NCBI GenBank assembly: GCA_946885845.1
Contig: CAMPHJ010000016.1
Span: 1 to 43,135 of the forward strand
From: an uncultured Sphingobium sp.
GTDB taxonomy: Bacteria; Pseudomonadota; Alphaproteobacteria; Sphingomonadales; Sphingomonadaceae
Direction: 5' to 3'
DNA: 43,135 nucleotides
The first letter of the stretch is position 1, and every line of letters starts with the position of its first letter. The notes beneath the pieces are model-generated. The model did not search any database. It was given only the letters and a program-made list of their open reading frames with translations, and was not told the origin of the DNA. The translations under genes were made by a program, and so were the position numbers. Shown here in pieces: positions 34,373-43,135 of this stretch.

Positions 34373-36460
34373 TCAGCCGGGCGTCTGCTTGCCCAGATAT
34401 TTGGACAGCGGCGTATTCGATCCGCGGAAACGGGCGCGTTCAGGGTTCATCGCTTCATAGACGACCGCATTTTCCAGCACGCGCTGCACATAGTTGCGCG
34501 TTTCGAAAATGGGAATCTGTTCGATCCAACGCAGCATGTCTGCGCCCGGCAGGCGGGGGTCGCCATTGGCCCGAAGCCACCGGTTCACATTGCCCGGCCC
34601 GGCATTATAGGCCGCGACGGCCAGGGGATAGCTGCCACCATAATAGTCCAGCATCCGCTGGAAATAGGATGATCCCAACATGATGTTGTAGCTGGTGTCG
34701 GTGGTCAGCGACCCTGCACTATAACCCAGGCCCAGCTTGCCCGCCTGTTCACGCGCCGTGCCCGGCATCAACTGCATCAGGCCGCGCGCGCCCGCATGGC
34801 TGACGGCGGCGCGGTCGAACTGGCTCTCCTGCCGGGCGATGGCGTGAACCATGGTCCAGTTATATTGCGCCGAAGGAGGGACGGGGACGCGCGGGAAGGC
34901 GCTTTCGCCATAGCCGGTAAGGCCGCTCGATACGGCGCGACGTCCGACCATCACGCCCATGTCGGGACGACCGATGCTCTTGGCGAGTTCAGCGGCCAGA
35001 TAGTGATCGCTTTCGCTGTCGGCGTTGTTCGCGATGGCGCGGGCGAATTTGCTCTGATCCTCCCAATAGCCCATCTGCCCCAGCGCCTTGACGGCGCGCA
35101 CCACCGACCGGTTGTTGAAGGCAGTACGGTCCGCCGCGGAAAGCTCCACGCCACGCTCGACCAGTGCGGGCGCGGGCACCGGGCGGCCTAGCCGTTCCAG
35201 CGCGAGCTGGCCGTAAAACTGATCGGGAAAGACGGACGCCTGCCCAAAATAGCTGTTGGCGCTGGCCTTGTCGCCCGCTGCTAATGCAGCGCGTCCGGCC
35301 CAATAATAGCCCTTTGACTGGGTCTGCGGCGACCGCGCCGCCGTGGCGTAGCGGCGGAACATCGCGGCCGCGTCGGCTGGGCGATTGAGATTATAGAAGG
35401 CGGTCGAACCCGCCAGCCAGGCGAGGCTGGTATAATCGTCGCGTTCGCCGATCGGGCGACCGCTGACATCGGTGCCGGGCGCATAGGCGTCGTCCACCTT
35501 GCTCGCGATGCCGTAAGCGAAGCTCCACTGACTGTCATTCGCTGCAGCCCGCGCGTGGGTCAGCAGGACTTCATACCATTTTTCCGCGTTGCCCGGCCGG
35601 AAGCTGAGCGCCGGCCGATTGGCGAGATATTGCCGCCCGGCGATCCAGTTGCCGGTGTTGAGCAGCCATGTTGCCTTGTCCGCCACGAATCCCGCGTCGG
35701 TTGCGCCGATGGCTTCGGCAACCTGCATCCGCGTGGCCGCATCGGGCGCTTTCTGGCGAAAGGCGATGCGTGCTTCATAGACCGGGCGGCGGGCTGGCGA
35801 GACATAGGCGAGCATGCGTTGAGCGCCCGCCATGTCGTTGGCCCACAGCAATATGTCGGCGCGTTGATCATGTTCGGCGCTGGTCCAGCCGGAACCGAAC
35901 AGCGAGAGCAGCCGCATCTCGTCATCCGGGGCCAGCGACCCCCCGACCCAGGCGTTGCGAGCGGCGACCCGCGCCTCGTTCATCCTGCCGGTCTGCATCA
36001 ACGCCATCGCGTTGCGGGCATGGCCGACGGCGGTGCGCGCCGGAAAACGGGCAAAGAAGGCCGCGACCTGCCGGGCGTCGTAGCTGTTGGGGTTGATCCC
36101 GGTTTCCGCCAGCCTGCGCATCCGGTCCTCACCGGGCCAACCCGGATTGGCCATGATGAAGTTGGCATAGGTGGAAAAGCCCAGCCCATCGCTCTGCTGC
36201 AGCGTGCGCCACTGGCTGATGGTTGCCGCGACGGAGGAATCGGTCGCGACGCCGACTCGCCCGCTGACTTCATTCCATGAAGCTGGTCCGGTCGCGGGGG
36301 GAAGCGGCTGGACAACCGCGCCGCGCGGATAGGCCGGTTGACCGGTGGAAGCTGTCAGGTCGGTCTGCGCGCTGGCGCCGACGGCAAAAAGAAGAAAAGC
36401 AATCAAGGGGATACGTACCAATGTAGTTTCAGGAAGGCGAGTCGACAGCATAGTGGACAT
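34373..36460 (-). CDS. slt: Soluble lytic murein transglycosylase
   Basis: The protein has 695 residues. A signal peptide (IPLIAFLLFAVGASA-QT) is followed by a long helical superhelix region with repeated TPR-like segments, then the SLT domain with the catalytic Glu in IARQESQFD (about residue 545) and SHAGARGLMQLMPGTA and AVAAYNAGPGNVNRWLRANGDPR. It cleaves the MurNAc-GlcNAc bond of peptidoglycan with formation of 1,6-anhydroMurNAc and acts in the periplasm. It is divergent from dapA, so a peptidoglycan-cutting and a precursor-supplying gene share an upstream region. Confidence 0.95.
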   Translation of the reverse strand: MSTMLSTRLPETTLVRIPLIAFLLFAVGASAQTDLTASTGQPAYPRGAVVQPLPPATGPASWNEVSGRVGVATDSSVAATISQWRTLQQSDGLGFSTYANFIMANPGWPGEDRMRRLAETGINPNSYDARQVAAFFARFPARTAVGHARNAMALMQTGRMNEARVAARNAWVGGSLAPDDEMRLLSLFGSGWTSAEHDQRADILLWANDMAGAQRMLAYVSPARRPVYEARIAFRQKAPDAATRMQVAEAIGATDAGFVADKATWLLNTGNWIAGRQYLANRPALSFRPGNAEKWYEVLLTHARAAANDSQWSFAYGIASKVDDAYAPGTDVSGRPIGERDDYTSLAWLAGSTAFYNLNRPADAAAMFRRYATAARSPQTQSKGYYWAGRAALAAGDKASANSYFGQASVFPDQFYGQLALERLGRPVPAPALVERGVELSAADRTAFNNRSVVRAVKALGQMGYWEDQSKFARAIANNADSESDHYLAAELAKSIGRPDMGVMVGRRAVSSGLTGYGESAFPRVPVPPSAQYNWTMVHAIARQESQFDRAAVSHAGARGLMQLMPGTAREQAGKLGLGYSAGSLTTDTSYNIMLGSSYFQRMLDYYGGSYPLAVAAYNAGPGNVNRWLRANGDPRLPGADMLRWIEQIPIFETRNYVQRVLENAVVYEAMNPERARFRGSNTPLSKYLGKQTPG

Positions 36461-36476
36461 GATCGCAATTCCAACC

Positions 36477-36505
36477 TTATCAGGCTCTGAATGACGCGCT
36501 ATAGC
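36477..36505 (+). promoter_or_regulatory. Possible dapA promoter
   Basis: TTATCA (36477-36482) lies exactly 17 bases before TATAGC (36500-36505), in the intergenic region upstream of dapA. The -35 box matches only four of six consensus positions, so the prediction is weak. Confidence 0.3.
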
Positions 36506-36567
36506 GCGGCGTCGCCCTCATCTCGACATAGTGCCCCGGAATCCCGGCGAATTGAAGGAGTTTATGC

Positions 36568-37446
36568 ATGTTTTCCGGGTCGATTCCGGCGCTGGTCACG
36601 CCATTTCGCGACGGAACGGTGGACGAAGCAGCCTTTCGCGCGCTCGTCGACTGGCAGATCGACGAAGGCAGCAGCGCGCTGGTCCCGTGCGGCACCACCG
36701 GCGAAAGCGCGACCATGACGGTGGATGAGCATAATCGCGTCATCGCCATCTGCGTCGACCAGGCGGCGGGACGCGTGCCGGTCATTGCCGGGTGCGGGTC
36801 CAACGACACCAGGATCGCGCTGGAACATATGTATGCGGCGCAGGCGGCGGGGGCGGATGCGGCGCTGGTGGTCGCCCCTTATTATAACAAGCCCAATCAG
36901 GAAGGCGTCTATCAGCATTTCGCCTATCTCGCCCAGAGGTGCGAACTGCCGATCCTGCTCTATAATGTGCCTACGCGCACTATTACCGACATCTCCGTGC
37001 CGGTCATCCACAGGCTGGCCGAGGAATATCAGACCATCGTCGGGATCAAGGACGCCACCGGAAATCTGGGGCGGGTCACCGCGCAGCGCCTCGCTTGCGG
37101 GCCGGACTTCTGCCAGTTGTCCGGGAATGACGAAACCGCGCTGGGATTCAACGCCATGGGGGGTACAGGCTGCATCTCCGTCACGGCGAATGTCGCCCCG
37201 CGCCTGTGCGCCCAGTTTCAGGCGGCCTGCGCGGCGGGCGACTGGACTGGTGCATTGGCGCTGCAGGATCGTCTTTATCCGCTGCATGACGCGTTGTTCA
37301 GCGATTCTTCACCCGGGCCGGTCAAATATGCGCTTACCCGGGTGCGGTCCGACATGTCAGGCGATGTCCGCCTGCCGATTACCTGGCCGTCGGAAGCAAG
37401 CCGCGCCGCGGTCGACCGCGCCCTGGAAATCGCGGGTCTGGTCTGA
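36568..37446 (+). CDS. dapA: 4-hydroxy-tetrahydrodipicolinate synthase
   Basis: The protein has 292 residues, the usual length. The (beta/alpha)8 barrel carries CGTTGESATM, the YNVPTRT segment with the catalytic Tyr132, and GIKDATGN with the Schiff-base Lys161. It condenses pyruvate with aspartate semialdehyde, the first committed step to lysine and meso-diaminopimelate for peptidoglycan. GGAG seven bases before the ATG at 36568 fixes the start; an ATG four bases earlier is out of frame. smpB follows after 44 bases. Confidence 0.96.
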   Translation: MFSGSIPALVTPFRDGTVDEAAFRALVDWQIDEGSSALVPCGTTGESATMTVDEHNRVIAICVDQAAGRVPVIAGCGSNDTRIALEHMYAAQAAGADAALVVAPYYNKPNQEGVYQHFAYLAQRCELPILLYNVPTRTITDISVPVIHRLAEEYQTIVGIKDATGNLGRVTAQRLACGPDFCQLSGNDETALGFNAMGGTGCISVTANVAPRLCAQFQAACAAGDWTGALALQDRLYPLHDALFSDSSPGPVKYALTRVRSDMSGDVRLPITWPSEASRAAVDRALEIAGLV

Positions 37447-37490
37447 CCGCGCGGCGGCACTATATGGTGAAGTGAGTTAGTTAATCCGAT

Positions 37491-37973
37491 ATGGCCCGCC
37501 CCCGTCCTGAAACCTTCGACAAGAAGAAGATCGTCGCCGAAAACCGGCGCGCGCGTTTCGAATATTTCCTTGAGGATGTGTTCGAGGCAGGCATCGCGCT
37601 GCAAGGGACGGAAGTGAAGTCGCTCCGTTTCGGCGAAGGGAATATCGCGGAAAGCTATGCCGAGGTGAAGGGCGAGCAGGTGTGGCTGGTCAACAGCAAC
37701 ATCCCCGAATTCAGCCACGGCAACCGCTATAATCATGAGCCCAAGCGGCCCCGCAAGCTGCTGCTGCATGAGCGGGAGATCGCGCGCATGCACGGCGCTG
37801 TAGAGCGCAAGGGCATGACCCTTGTCCCCTTGAGCATCTATTTCAACAGCCGGGGCAGGGCGAAGGTCGAACTGGCGCTGGCCAAGGGCAAGAAGACCCA
37901 TGACAAGCGCGAAACCATAAAAGAACGCGACTGGAAGCGCGATCAGCAGCGTATTTTGAAAGAGCATCGCTGA
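37491..37973 (+). CDS. smpB: SsrA-binding protein SmpB
   Basis: The protein has 160 residues. [45 protein letters not shown] and [23 protein letters not shown] are typical, with the basic C-terminal tail ([25 protein letters not shown]) that fits into the empty mRNA channel. It brings tmRNA to stalled ribosomes for trans-translation. The tmRNA gene itself is not in the window. The stop overlaps the DUF2062 start in TGATG. Confidence 0.97.
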   Translation: MARPRPETFDKKKIVAENRRARFEYFLEDVFEAGIALQGTEVKSLRFGEGNIAESYAEVKGEQVWLVNSNIPEFSHGNRYNHEPKRPRKLLLHEREIARMHGAVERKGMTLVPLSIYFNSRGRAKVELALAKGKKTHDKRETIKERDWKRDQQRILKEHR

Positions 37974-38566
37974 TGAGCAATCGCTTCACCCGCTGGTGGC
38001 ATGCCAATGCGCCGACGCGCGAATCGCTGGAAGATAATCGTTTCATCGCCCCCGTGGCGCATCGGGTGCTTGAGCCGTCCCTGTGGCGCTTTACGCGCCG
38101 GTCGGTCCCACGCGGCGTGGCGCTGGGCCTGCTGGTCGGTATCTTTCTGCTGATTCCCGGCATCCAGATTGCGGGGGCGGCCCTGTTGGCGCTCCCTTTT
38201 CGCGCCAATATTCCCGTTGCCGCCGCCATGACGTTCCTGTCCAATCCGGCAACGACGCCGCTGTTCCTGATGGCGTCGGTTTATATCGGGAATTGGATGC
38301 TGGGGCGGACGGCGGATGCGTCGGGCTTTATGGCGCTGGTCAATGACCATGCCACGATCCGCCAGTGGGTGGCCTGGCTGTTTTCGGAAGCCGCGCCCGC
38401 CATGCTGTTTGGCCTCGCCCTTATCTCCATCGCCTTTGCCGTCGTCGGCTATTTCCTGGCGGACTGGATCTGGCGGCATCGCATGGGCCGTAAATGGCAT
38501 GCGCGTAAATTGAGGATTGGCAAGTCACCCGAAAGCAGCGCATTGGAAGAAATCGCTCGCGTCTGA
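37973..38566 (+). CDS. DUF2062 membrane protein
   Basis: The protein has 197 residues. RRSVPRGVALGLLVGIFLLIPGIQIAGAALLALPFRANIPVAAAMTFLSNPATTPLFLMASVYIGNW is the DUF2062 signature, with three to four hydrophobic segments including a second pair near 140-165. Function is unknown. It is translationally coupled to smpB by a one-base overlap, and is followed after 45 bases by cckA. Confidence 0.9.
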   Translation: MSNRFTRWWHANAPTRESLEDNRFIAPVAHRVLEPSLWRFTRRSVPRGVALGLLVGIFLLIPGIQIAGAALLALPFRANIPVAAAMTFLSNPATTPLFLMASVYIGNWMLGRTADASGFMALVNDHATIRQWVAWLFSEAAPAMLFGLALISIAFAVVGYFLADWIWRHRMGRKWHARKLRIGKSPESSALEEIARV

Positions 38567-38611
38567 CGGCGGGCGATGCAGTCCAGTGTCGTTTAAGGGG
38601 GGACGCCGGTC

Positions 38612-41038
38612 ATGGCCGCGCGGGTGAAGAGGGATGAGGAAGCGTGGGCCGGTGAACAACCGTCCCGTTTCGCCCTGCCGCTCCTGGTTCTGGCAGCGTT
38701 GGTTTCTGCCGCTATTGTCATCTACGCGGCGGGCGACGCTGTGCTGGCGGCTGGGTTCGCCGCTACTGTCCTGGCCCTTGCTGCATTGCTCAGCTGGTAT
38801 CATCGCCTTGCTTTTTCTGAAACCACCGAAGGCGAAGTTGCGCCGGACTGGACCGTTTCGCGCGCGGCTGCGGATGCGTCGGGCATGGCGATTGCGGTCA
38901 CGGATCGGTCGGGACGACTGGTGTGTGCCAGCGACAGGTTCGGTGAGTGGTTTCCCGGCTTTCCCGCACCGCCCAATATCACGACCGACCCGGCCCTGCT
39001 TGAAAGCCTGAGCGCGGCTGCGCGTCTTGCCTGGCGCGACGGCGATGGAAGGGTGGAAGGGTTGACCCAGGGCGCCTTGCGGCTGGACGTCGATGTGTGC
39101 CGCACCGGGCGGGCGGAGGATTATCTGCTGTGGCGCTTTTCGCCCGTGCGGCAGCCGAGCGCGCTGGATGATGTCCATCGCCTGCTGACCGGGGAAGCGG
39201 GCCGCCAGATGGGCGAAGCGGGCGTCATGGCGGTGATGATCGGCGGCGAAGGACGCATCCGGGCGGCGAACGGCGCATTCCTGCTGCGCGCGGCCGGGCG
39301 GATCGACGCCAATATCACGGGCCGCGATTTCGCAACCCATATGCGGGTCGATGACAAGGGGCAGCTGTTCCTGGCGCGGGAAGAGTCCGGGGGCCTGCCG
39401 CTGCGGCTGCTGCAGGTGCCGCTGCGCCGCGCGGTCCAGCCGGGCGCGACCCAGGGTGGCGGGCAGGATGGTCCCATGCTGTTGCTGCTGATCGATGAAC
39501 CGGCCGGTAGTGCGGGTGGGACGACATCGCTTTCCTACATCGAAACGCTTCTTTCGCTGCTGCCCTTCGGTCTGGCCATGGCCGACCGCGATGGGCGGAT
39601 TTTGTTCCTGAACGGCGCTTTTTCGCGTGCCGCCGGACTGAAGCGCGGCGACAAGCCGGTTTATCCCGGCGATCTGGTCGCCCGTGAGGATCAGGCGGCG
39701 GTGGCCGACGCGGTGCGCCGCTTTGCCGTCGGGCCGCAAATGTCGGGCGACATCGCCGTGCGGATGCGAGATCAGCCGGACGAGCCGACTGCGCTCAGCC
39801 TCGCCGGGGTGCGCGGCCTGGGCGAAGCGGCGGTGTTGCTCAGCCTCAAGGACAATAGTGAGGAAAGCAAGCTCAAGCGGCAGGTCGCGCAAGCGACGAA
39901 GATGCAGGCGATCGGCCAGCTGGCGGGCGGTGTCGCCCATGACTTTAACAACATCCTGACCGCCATCATCGGTCATTGCGACCTGATGCTGATGCGCCAC
40001 ACGCCGGGCGACAGCGACTATGACGACCTTCAGCAGATCAAATCGAACAGCAATCGGGCGGCGGGGTTGACCCGGCAATTGCTCGCCTTTTCCCGTCAGC
40101 AGACATTGCGTCCGCAGGTATTGCAGTTGCCCGACATCGTCGCGGACGTATCCAACCTGTTAAAGCGTCTGCTGGGCGAAGCTGTGAAACTGGAAGTCAG
40201 CCATGGCCGCAATCTGGGCGCTGTGCGGGCCGATCCGGGACAGCTGGAACAGGTGATTGTCAACTTGGCCGTCAACGCTCGTGACGCCATGGTCGATGGC
40301 GGCACCCTCAACATCCAGACCTATGCCGTGCCCGCCGCCAAGGTGCGGGACCTGCGGCAGGAAATCCTGCCCGCCGCCGACTATACGGCGCTGCGCGTGT
40401 CCGACACCGGGCTGGGCATTCCGCCCGACATATTGTCGAAAATCTTCGAACCCTTTTTCACGACCAAGGAACTGGGCAAGGGGACCGGCCTGGGCCTGTC
40501 CACCGTCTACGGCATCGTCAAACAATCGGGCGGATACATCTTTGCCGAATCGGAATTGGGGCGGGGGGCGAGCTTCGTCATTTACCTGCCCGTCTATCAG
40601 GGCGCCGATGTTGAACAGACGGCCCAGCCCAAAACCCCGATCCGCCGCAGCGAAACCTGGGGCAGCGGGACCGTGCTGCTCGTCGAGGATGAGGATATGG
40701 TTCGCGCCGTCGCCGAGCGGGCATTGTCGCGCCAGGGATATAAGGTGCTGACCGCCAACGACGGCGAACAGGGTCTGGAAGTGCTGGCCGGCGGCGAAAA
40801 GATCGACCTGCTGATTTCGGATGTCGTCATGCCCAATATGGATGGCCCATCCATGGTGGCCCGTGCCCGTCATAGCCATCCCGACCTGCCGGTGCTGTTC
40901 ATGTCGGGCTATGCTGAGGAACAGCTGCGCAAATCGATCGACATCGCCAATGTCGCTTTCCTGCCTAAACCCTTTTCCGTCAGCCAGTTGGCCGAAGCCG
41001 CGCGCGACGCACTGGCGATGAACCCCGCTGCGGAATGA
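38612..41038 (+). CDS. cckA: Cell-cycle hybrid histidine kinase CckA
   Basis: The protein has 808 residues. Two membrane helices (about 21-66) are followed by PAS-like regions to about 410. The dimerisation domain has [20 protein letters not shown] with phospho-accepting His443; the ATPase domain has the [11 protein letters not shown]-box, DTGLGIP and [16 protein letters not shown] receiver domain at the end carries Asp737 in [14 protein letters not shown] and Lys in FLPKPF. In Caulobacter CckA drives phosphate to CtrA and CpdR through ChpT, and reverses to a phosphatase on c-di-GMP. GGGGGG upstream of the ATG supports the start. The gene context (DUF2062 before, receiver and recA after) supports the assignment. 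Confidence 0.92.
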   Translation: MAARVKRDEEAWAGEQPSRFALPLLVLAALVSAAIVIYAAGDAVLAAGFAATVLALAALLSWYHRLAFSETTEGEVAPDWTVSRAAADASGMAIAVTDRSGRLVCASDRFGEWFPGFPAPPNITTDPALLESLSAAARLAWRDGDGRVEGLTQGALRLDVDVCRTGRAEDYLLWRFSPVRQPSALDDVHRLLTGEAGRQMGEAGVMAVMIGGEGRIRAANGAFLLRAAGRIDANITGRDFATHMRVDDKGQLFLAREESGGLPLRLLQVPLRRAVQPGATQGGGQDGPMLLLLIDEPAGSAGGTTSLSYIETLLSLLPFGLAMADRDGRILFLNGAFSRAAGLKRGDKPVYPGDLVAREDQAAVADAVRRFAVGPQMSGDIAVRMRDQPDEPTALSLAGVRGLGEAAVLLSLKDNSEESKLKRQVAQATKMQAIGQLAGGVAHDFNNILTAIIGHCDLMLMRHTPGDSDYDDLQQIKSNSNRAAGLTRQLLAFSRQQTLRPQVLQLPDIVADVSNLLKRLLGEAVKLEVSHGRNLGAVRADPGQLEQVIVNLAVNARDAMVDGGTLNIQTYAVPAAKVRDLRQEILPAADYTALRVSDTGLGIPPDILSKIFEPFFTTKELGKGTGLGLSTVYGIVKQSGGYIFAESELGRGASFVIYLPVYQGADVEQTAQPKTPIRRSETWGSGTVLLVEDEDMVRAVAERALSRQGYKVLTANDGEQGLEVLAGGEKIDLLISDVVMPNMDGPSMVARARHSHPDLPVLFMSGYAEEQLRKSIDIANVAFLPKPFSVSQLAEAARDALAMNPAAE

Positions 41039-41122
41039 ACTTCTCGTTCGATCAAGCGATTATACTGTGCACCGGTCCGTCGATCGGATAGCGACGCATA
41101 ACGACATAAGGGGACCGCGTGC

Positions 41123-41479
41123 ATGGCTGGCAAGACCATACTGATCGTTGAAGATGAAGTGATGATCGGCATGATGCTTGAAGATTATCTCGAAACGCTG
41201 GGCTACGGCTTGCATGCAATCGCCGTGTCGGTCGAAGAAGCATGCGACCATGCGCGTAAGGGCGGGTTCGATGCGGCGCTGGTCGATTGCAACCTGCAGG
41301 GTGAAAAAAGCTGGCCTGTCGCCGACATATTGGCGGAAAACGGCATACCCTTCATCTTCGCCACGGGCGGTATCACCGACGACGTGCCGCAAGGACATGC
41401 AGACCGTCCGACGCTGGCCAAACCCTATACGATCGGGGCTGTGGACAGGGCGTTGGGGAAGGTGCTTTCAGCCGAATAG
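41123..41479 (+). CDS. Single-domain response regulator
   Basis: The protein has 118 residues, a receiver domain alone. Acidic pair E10 and D11, phospho-accepting Asp55 (ALVDCNL), Thr81 and Lys100 (LAKPY) are all present; there is no output domain. It follows cckA by 84 bases on the same strand, with a TATACT (41061-41066) that could be a -10 box but lacks a clear -35. It could be a CckA phosphate sink or a diffusible signal; neither is shown. Its start uses the ATG after AGGGGACCGCG. Confidence 0.9.
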   Translation: MAGKTILIVEDEVMIGMMLEDYLETLGYGLHAIAVSVEEACDHARKGGFDAALVDCNLQGEKSWPVADILAENGIPFIFATGGITDDVPQGHADRPTLAKPYTIGAVDRALGKVLSAE

Positions 41480-41488
41480 GAAATTTCT

Positions 41489-41503
41489 GTTCCTATCTTG
41501 TTC
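41489..41503 (+). promoter_or_regulatory. SOS (LexA) box of recA
   Basis: GTTC, seven bases (CTATCTT), then GTTC: an exact match to the direct-repeat LexA site known from alphaproteobacteria. It lies 72 bases before the recA start. A possible promoter TTGTTC-N17-TACATC (41498-41526) overlaps it, which would let LexA block initiation. Confidence 0.85.
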
Positions 41504-41575
41504 TATGCGAACAAACAGGATACATCGTGCTGGCGCCGACCAATTGGCGCGATCCGCTTGACAGGGGATAGGCCG

Positions 41576-42649
41576 ATGACCGCAATGCTCTCACTTATCG
41601 ATTCCAAGAAGACAGGTACAATGGACAGACAGAAAGCATTGGAAGCGGCCCTTTCCCAGATCGACCGTGCCTTCGGCAAAGGCTCGGCGATGAAACTGGG
41701 CAGCCGCGAGAAGATTGAGATCGAATCGATTTCGACCGGGTCGTTGGGACTGGATATCGCGCTTGGTATTGGCGGCCTGCCGCGCGGGCGGATCGTTGAA
41801 ATTTACGGGCCGGAAAGCTCGGGCAAGACGACGCTCGCCCTGCACGCCATTGCAGAGGCGCAGAAGACGGGCGGCGTAGCGGCCTTTGTCGACGCCGAAC
41901 ATGCGCTCGACCCCGCTTATGCCAAGAAACTGGGCGTCGATATCGACGAATTGATCGTGTCGCAGCCTGATACGGGCGAACAGGCGCTGGAAATCGTCGA
42001 TACGCTGGTGCGGTCGAATGCAATCGACGTGCTTGTGATCGACTCGGTCGCGGCGCTGGTGCCCCGCGCGGAAATCGAAGGTGAAATGGGCGACAGCCAT
42101 GTCGGCCTGCAGGCGCGCCTCATGAGCCAGGCGCTGCGCAAGCTGACCGGCTCGATTTCGCGCTCGAAATGCCTGGTGATCTTCATCAACCAGGTGCGCA
42201 TGAAGATCGGCGTCATGTACGGTAACCCCGAAACGACGACCGGCGGCAACGCGCTCAAATTCTATGCGTCCGTCCGGCTCGACATCCGCCGCACCGGCCA
42301 GATCAAGGATCGCGACGACATCGTCGGCAACGCGACCCGTGTGAAGGTGGTGAAGAACAAGGTCGCACCGCCTTTCAAGCAGGTGGAATTCGACATCATG
42401 TATGGCGAAGGCATTTCCAAGATCGGCGAAATCCTGGACCTTGGCGTCAAGGCCGGCGTGGTCGAAAAATCGGGTGCCTGGTTCTCCTACGATTCCGTCC
42501 GCATCGGCCAGGGCCGGGAAAACGCCAAGACCTTCCTCAAAGGGAATCCCGAAATGGCCGACCGCCTGGAAAAGGTGATCCGCGGCAAGACCGAGGAAGT
42601 CGCCGAAGCGATGATGACCGGACCCGAACCGGAGGATGACGGCGAATAA
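41576..42649 (+). CDS. recA: Recombinase RecA
   Basis: The protein has 357 residues. It has Walker [10 protein letters not shown] (about 78-86), the MAW region [24 protein letters not shown] near the start, L1 and L2 loops with [21 protein letters not shown] and [14 protein letters not shown], and an acidic C-terminus (PEPEDDGE). RecA forms filaments on single-stranded DNA, catalyses strand exchange and triggers LexA self-cleavage. The ATG at 41576 (AGGGGATAGG upstream) gives MTAMLSLID, typical of sphingomonads; an internal ATG at 41621 would start at [11 protein letters not shown]. An SOS box lies upstream and a strong terminator downstream. Confidence 0.98.
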   Translation: MTAMLSLIDSKKTGTMDRQKALEAALSQIDRAFGKGSAMKLGSREKIEIESISTGSLGLDIALGIGGLPRGRIVEIYGPESSGKTTLALHAIAEAQKTGGVAAFVDAEHALDPAYAKKLGVDIDELIVSQPDTGEQALEIVDTLVRSNAIDVLVIDSVAALVPRAEIEGEMGDSHVGLQARLMSQALRKLTGSISRSKCLVIFINQVRMKIGVMYGNPETTTGGNALKFYASVRLDIRRTGQIKDRDDIVGNATRVKVVKNKVAPPFKQVEFDIMYGEGISKIGEILDLGVKAGVVEKSGAWFSYDSVRIGQGRENAKTFLKGNPEMADRLEKVIRGKTEEVAEAMMTGPEPEDDGE

Positions 42650-42690
42650 GCGCCGGGCGCGGCCTGACAGCCGCTTCCTCACTCCTCTGA

Positions 42691-42729
42691 AAAGGCCCGC
42701 CCGCGCATTTACGCAGGGCGGGCCTTTTT
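42691..42729 (+). terminator. Intrinsic terminator of recA
   Basis: AAAGGCCCGCC (42691-42701) pairs with GGCGGGCCTTT (42717-42727), followed by further T residues. It is the clearest rho-independent terminator in the window: strong GC stem, flanking A and T runs, and 41 bases after the recA stop. Confidence 0.85.
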
Positions 42730-42935
42730 ACGTGGCCTTTCATCTCACCCCTTTTGCGGCTCCTTTTGCGCCGGATAAATCTGGCTTTTGTCCGCTTCCT
42801 TCGCGGCGTAGAGGACTTCGTCTGCTGCTTTCATGGACGTAGCGGTACGCCAATACGGACGCTCAAACTTCCGTTTCCCGAACGGCTCCTTCCCTGCGGC
42901 ACTTCCATTGACAGGCTTTCCTATAAATCCGAAAA

Positions 42936-42950
42936 GAACATATAGAGAAC
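42936..42950 (-). promoter_or_regulatory. SOS (LexA) box of imuA
   Basis: GAAC, seven bases, then GAAC: the reverse complement of the GTTC-N7-GTTC LexA site. It ends six bases before the imuA start codon, so bound LexA would cover the region around the ribosome-binding site and start of transcription. Confidence 0.8.
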
Positions 42951-42956
42951 ATTCTT

Positions 42957-43135
42957 ATGGTCGAGTCGGTGAAGACGCTTGCAGCCCTCAGGCGGCAGAT
43001 CGCATCGCTGGAAGGAATTCCGGTCGCGAAAGCCGGTGCACCCGTTGTGACGGGGCATGAGCCCTTTGACCGGGCCATGCAAGGCGGCCTGGCGCGCGGC
43101 CGCGTGCATGAGCTGTTCGGTAGTGACGAAGATGA
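42957..43135 (+). CDS. imuA: ImuA, SOS mutagenesis cassette protein (5' part)
   Basis: The first 59 residues are visible before the window ends: MVESVKTLAALRRQIASLEGI, then HEPFDRAMQGGLARGRVHELFGSDED. This matches the N-terminus of ImuA, a RecA-like protein that usually precedes imuB and dnaE2 in an SOS-induced error-prone repair cassette. The SOS box directly upstream supports it. The start ATG is at 42957. The rest of the gene and the expected imuB and dnaE2 lie outside the window. Confidence 0.85.
   Translation, partial: MVESVKTLAALRRQIASLEGIPVAKAGAPVVTGHEPFDRAMQGGLARGRVHELFGSDED

Larger units (their letters stand above)
42650..42956. other. 307-base gap between recA and imuA
   Basis: The gap holds the recA terminator (42691-42729) and the imuA SOS box (42936-42950). 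Between them (about 42730-42935) I see no gene or clear promoter. A TTGACA at 42908 has no -10 at the usual distance (TATAAA follows after only eight bases). Confidence 0.6.

Noticed and set aside
38525..40078. 517-codon minus-strand frame across cckA
   Set aside because: It is antisense to cckA, has no family resemblance, and is rich in Arg, Gln and Pro like other shadow frames.
41558..41563. TTGACA directly before recA as a -35 box
   Set aside because: It lies 12 bases before the start codon and has no -10 box at a usable distance; the SOS-box region is a better promoter location.
42908..42927. TTGACA with TATAAA upstream of imuA as a promoter
   Set aside because: The two boxes are only eight bases apart, far too close for a sigma-70 promoter.
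1..43135. CRISPR arrays, tRNA genes, rRNA, prophage or transposase genes
   Set aside because: No spaced direct-repeat array, cloverleaf, rRNA segment or transposase/integrase-like protein was noticed on reading; a tRNAscan or Infernal run would be decisive.

Overview
The window is a GC-rich stretch of bacterial chromosome from an alphaproteobacterium, most likely a sphingomonad (Sphingobium/Sphingomonas-like; the genus is an inference). The evidence is the run smpB, DUF2062, cckA, receiver protein, recA; two direct-repeat SOS boxes of the alphaproteobacterial GTTC-N7-GTTC type, before recA and imuA; an RG-rich extension on ribosomal protein S5; and palindromic intergenic repeats of a kind common in this group. 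No phage, insertion sequence, CRISPR array, rRNA or tRNA was seen.

Layout. 1-4406: the end of a comM/yifB AAA+ ATPase gene, a membrane-anchored M23 peptidase and a membrane GGDEF-EAL protein. 4524-21793: a long translation and secretion cluster, str (rpsL, rpsG, fusA, tuf), S10 (rpsJ to rpsQ), spc (rplN to rplO), then secY and adk. Many genes overlap or lie a few bases apart. Six gaps (rpsG-fusA, fusA-tuf, tuf-rpsJ, rpsJ-rplC, rpsQ-rplN, rplO-secY) hold strong RNA hairpins that could act as attenuators, processing sites or partial terminators, and the rpmD-rplO gap holds a REP-like palindrome. The alpha-operon genes rpsM, rpsK, rpoA and rplQ do not follow adk here.

21794-34273: a mixed block. 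It holds an acyltransferase-3 membrane protein, an orphan CsgG-like protein, lepA, a DUF2945 protein, a PH-domain membrane protein, a zinc-finger (degenerate HNH-like) protein, an I78 inhibitor lipoprotein, RNase D, aspS, a PPK2 kinase, a soluble CBS plus chemoreceptor-type signalling protein, a small unknown protein and greB.

34373-43135: a soluble lytic transglycosylase diverges from dapA. Then come smpB (trans-translation), a DUF2062 membrane protein, the hybrid kinase CckA, a single-domain receiver, recA with an SOS box and a strong terminator, and the start of imuA with its own SOS box. DNA-damage genes therefore sit beside the main cell-cycle kinase.

Most of the window is ordinary housekeeping DNA and I found no clearly new protein system. 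The most interesting material is non-coding: the 272-base structured gap between rpsJ and rplC, the mutually exclusive pairings at the S10/spc junction, and two copies of one REP family with compensatory stem changes, one inside the spc operon.
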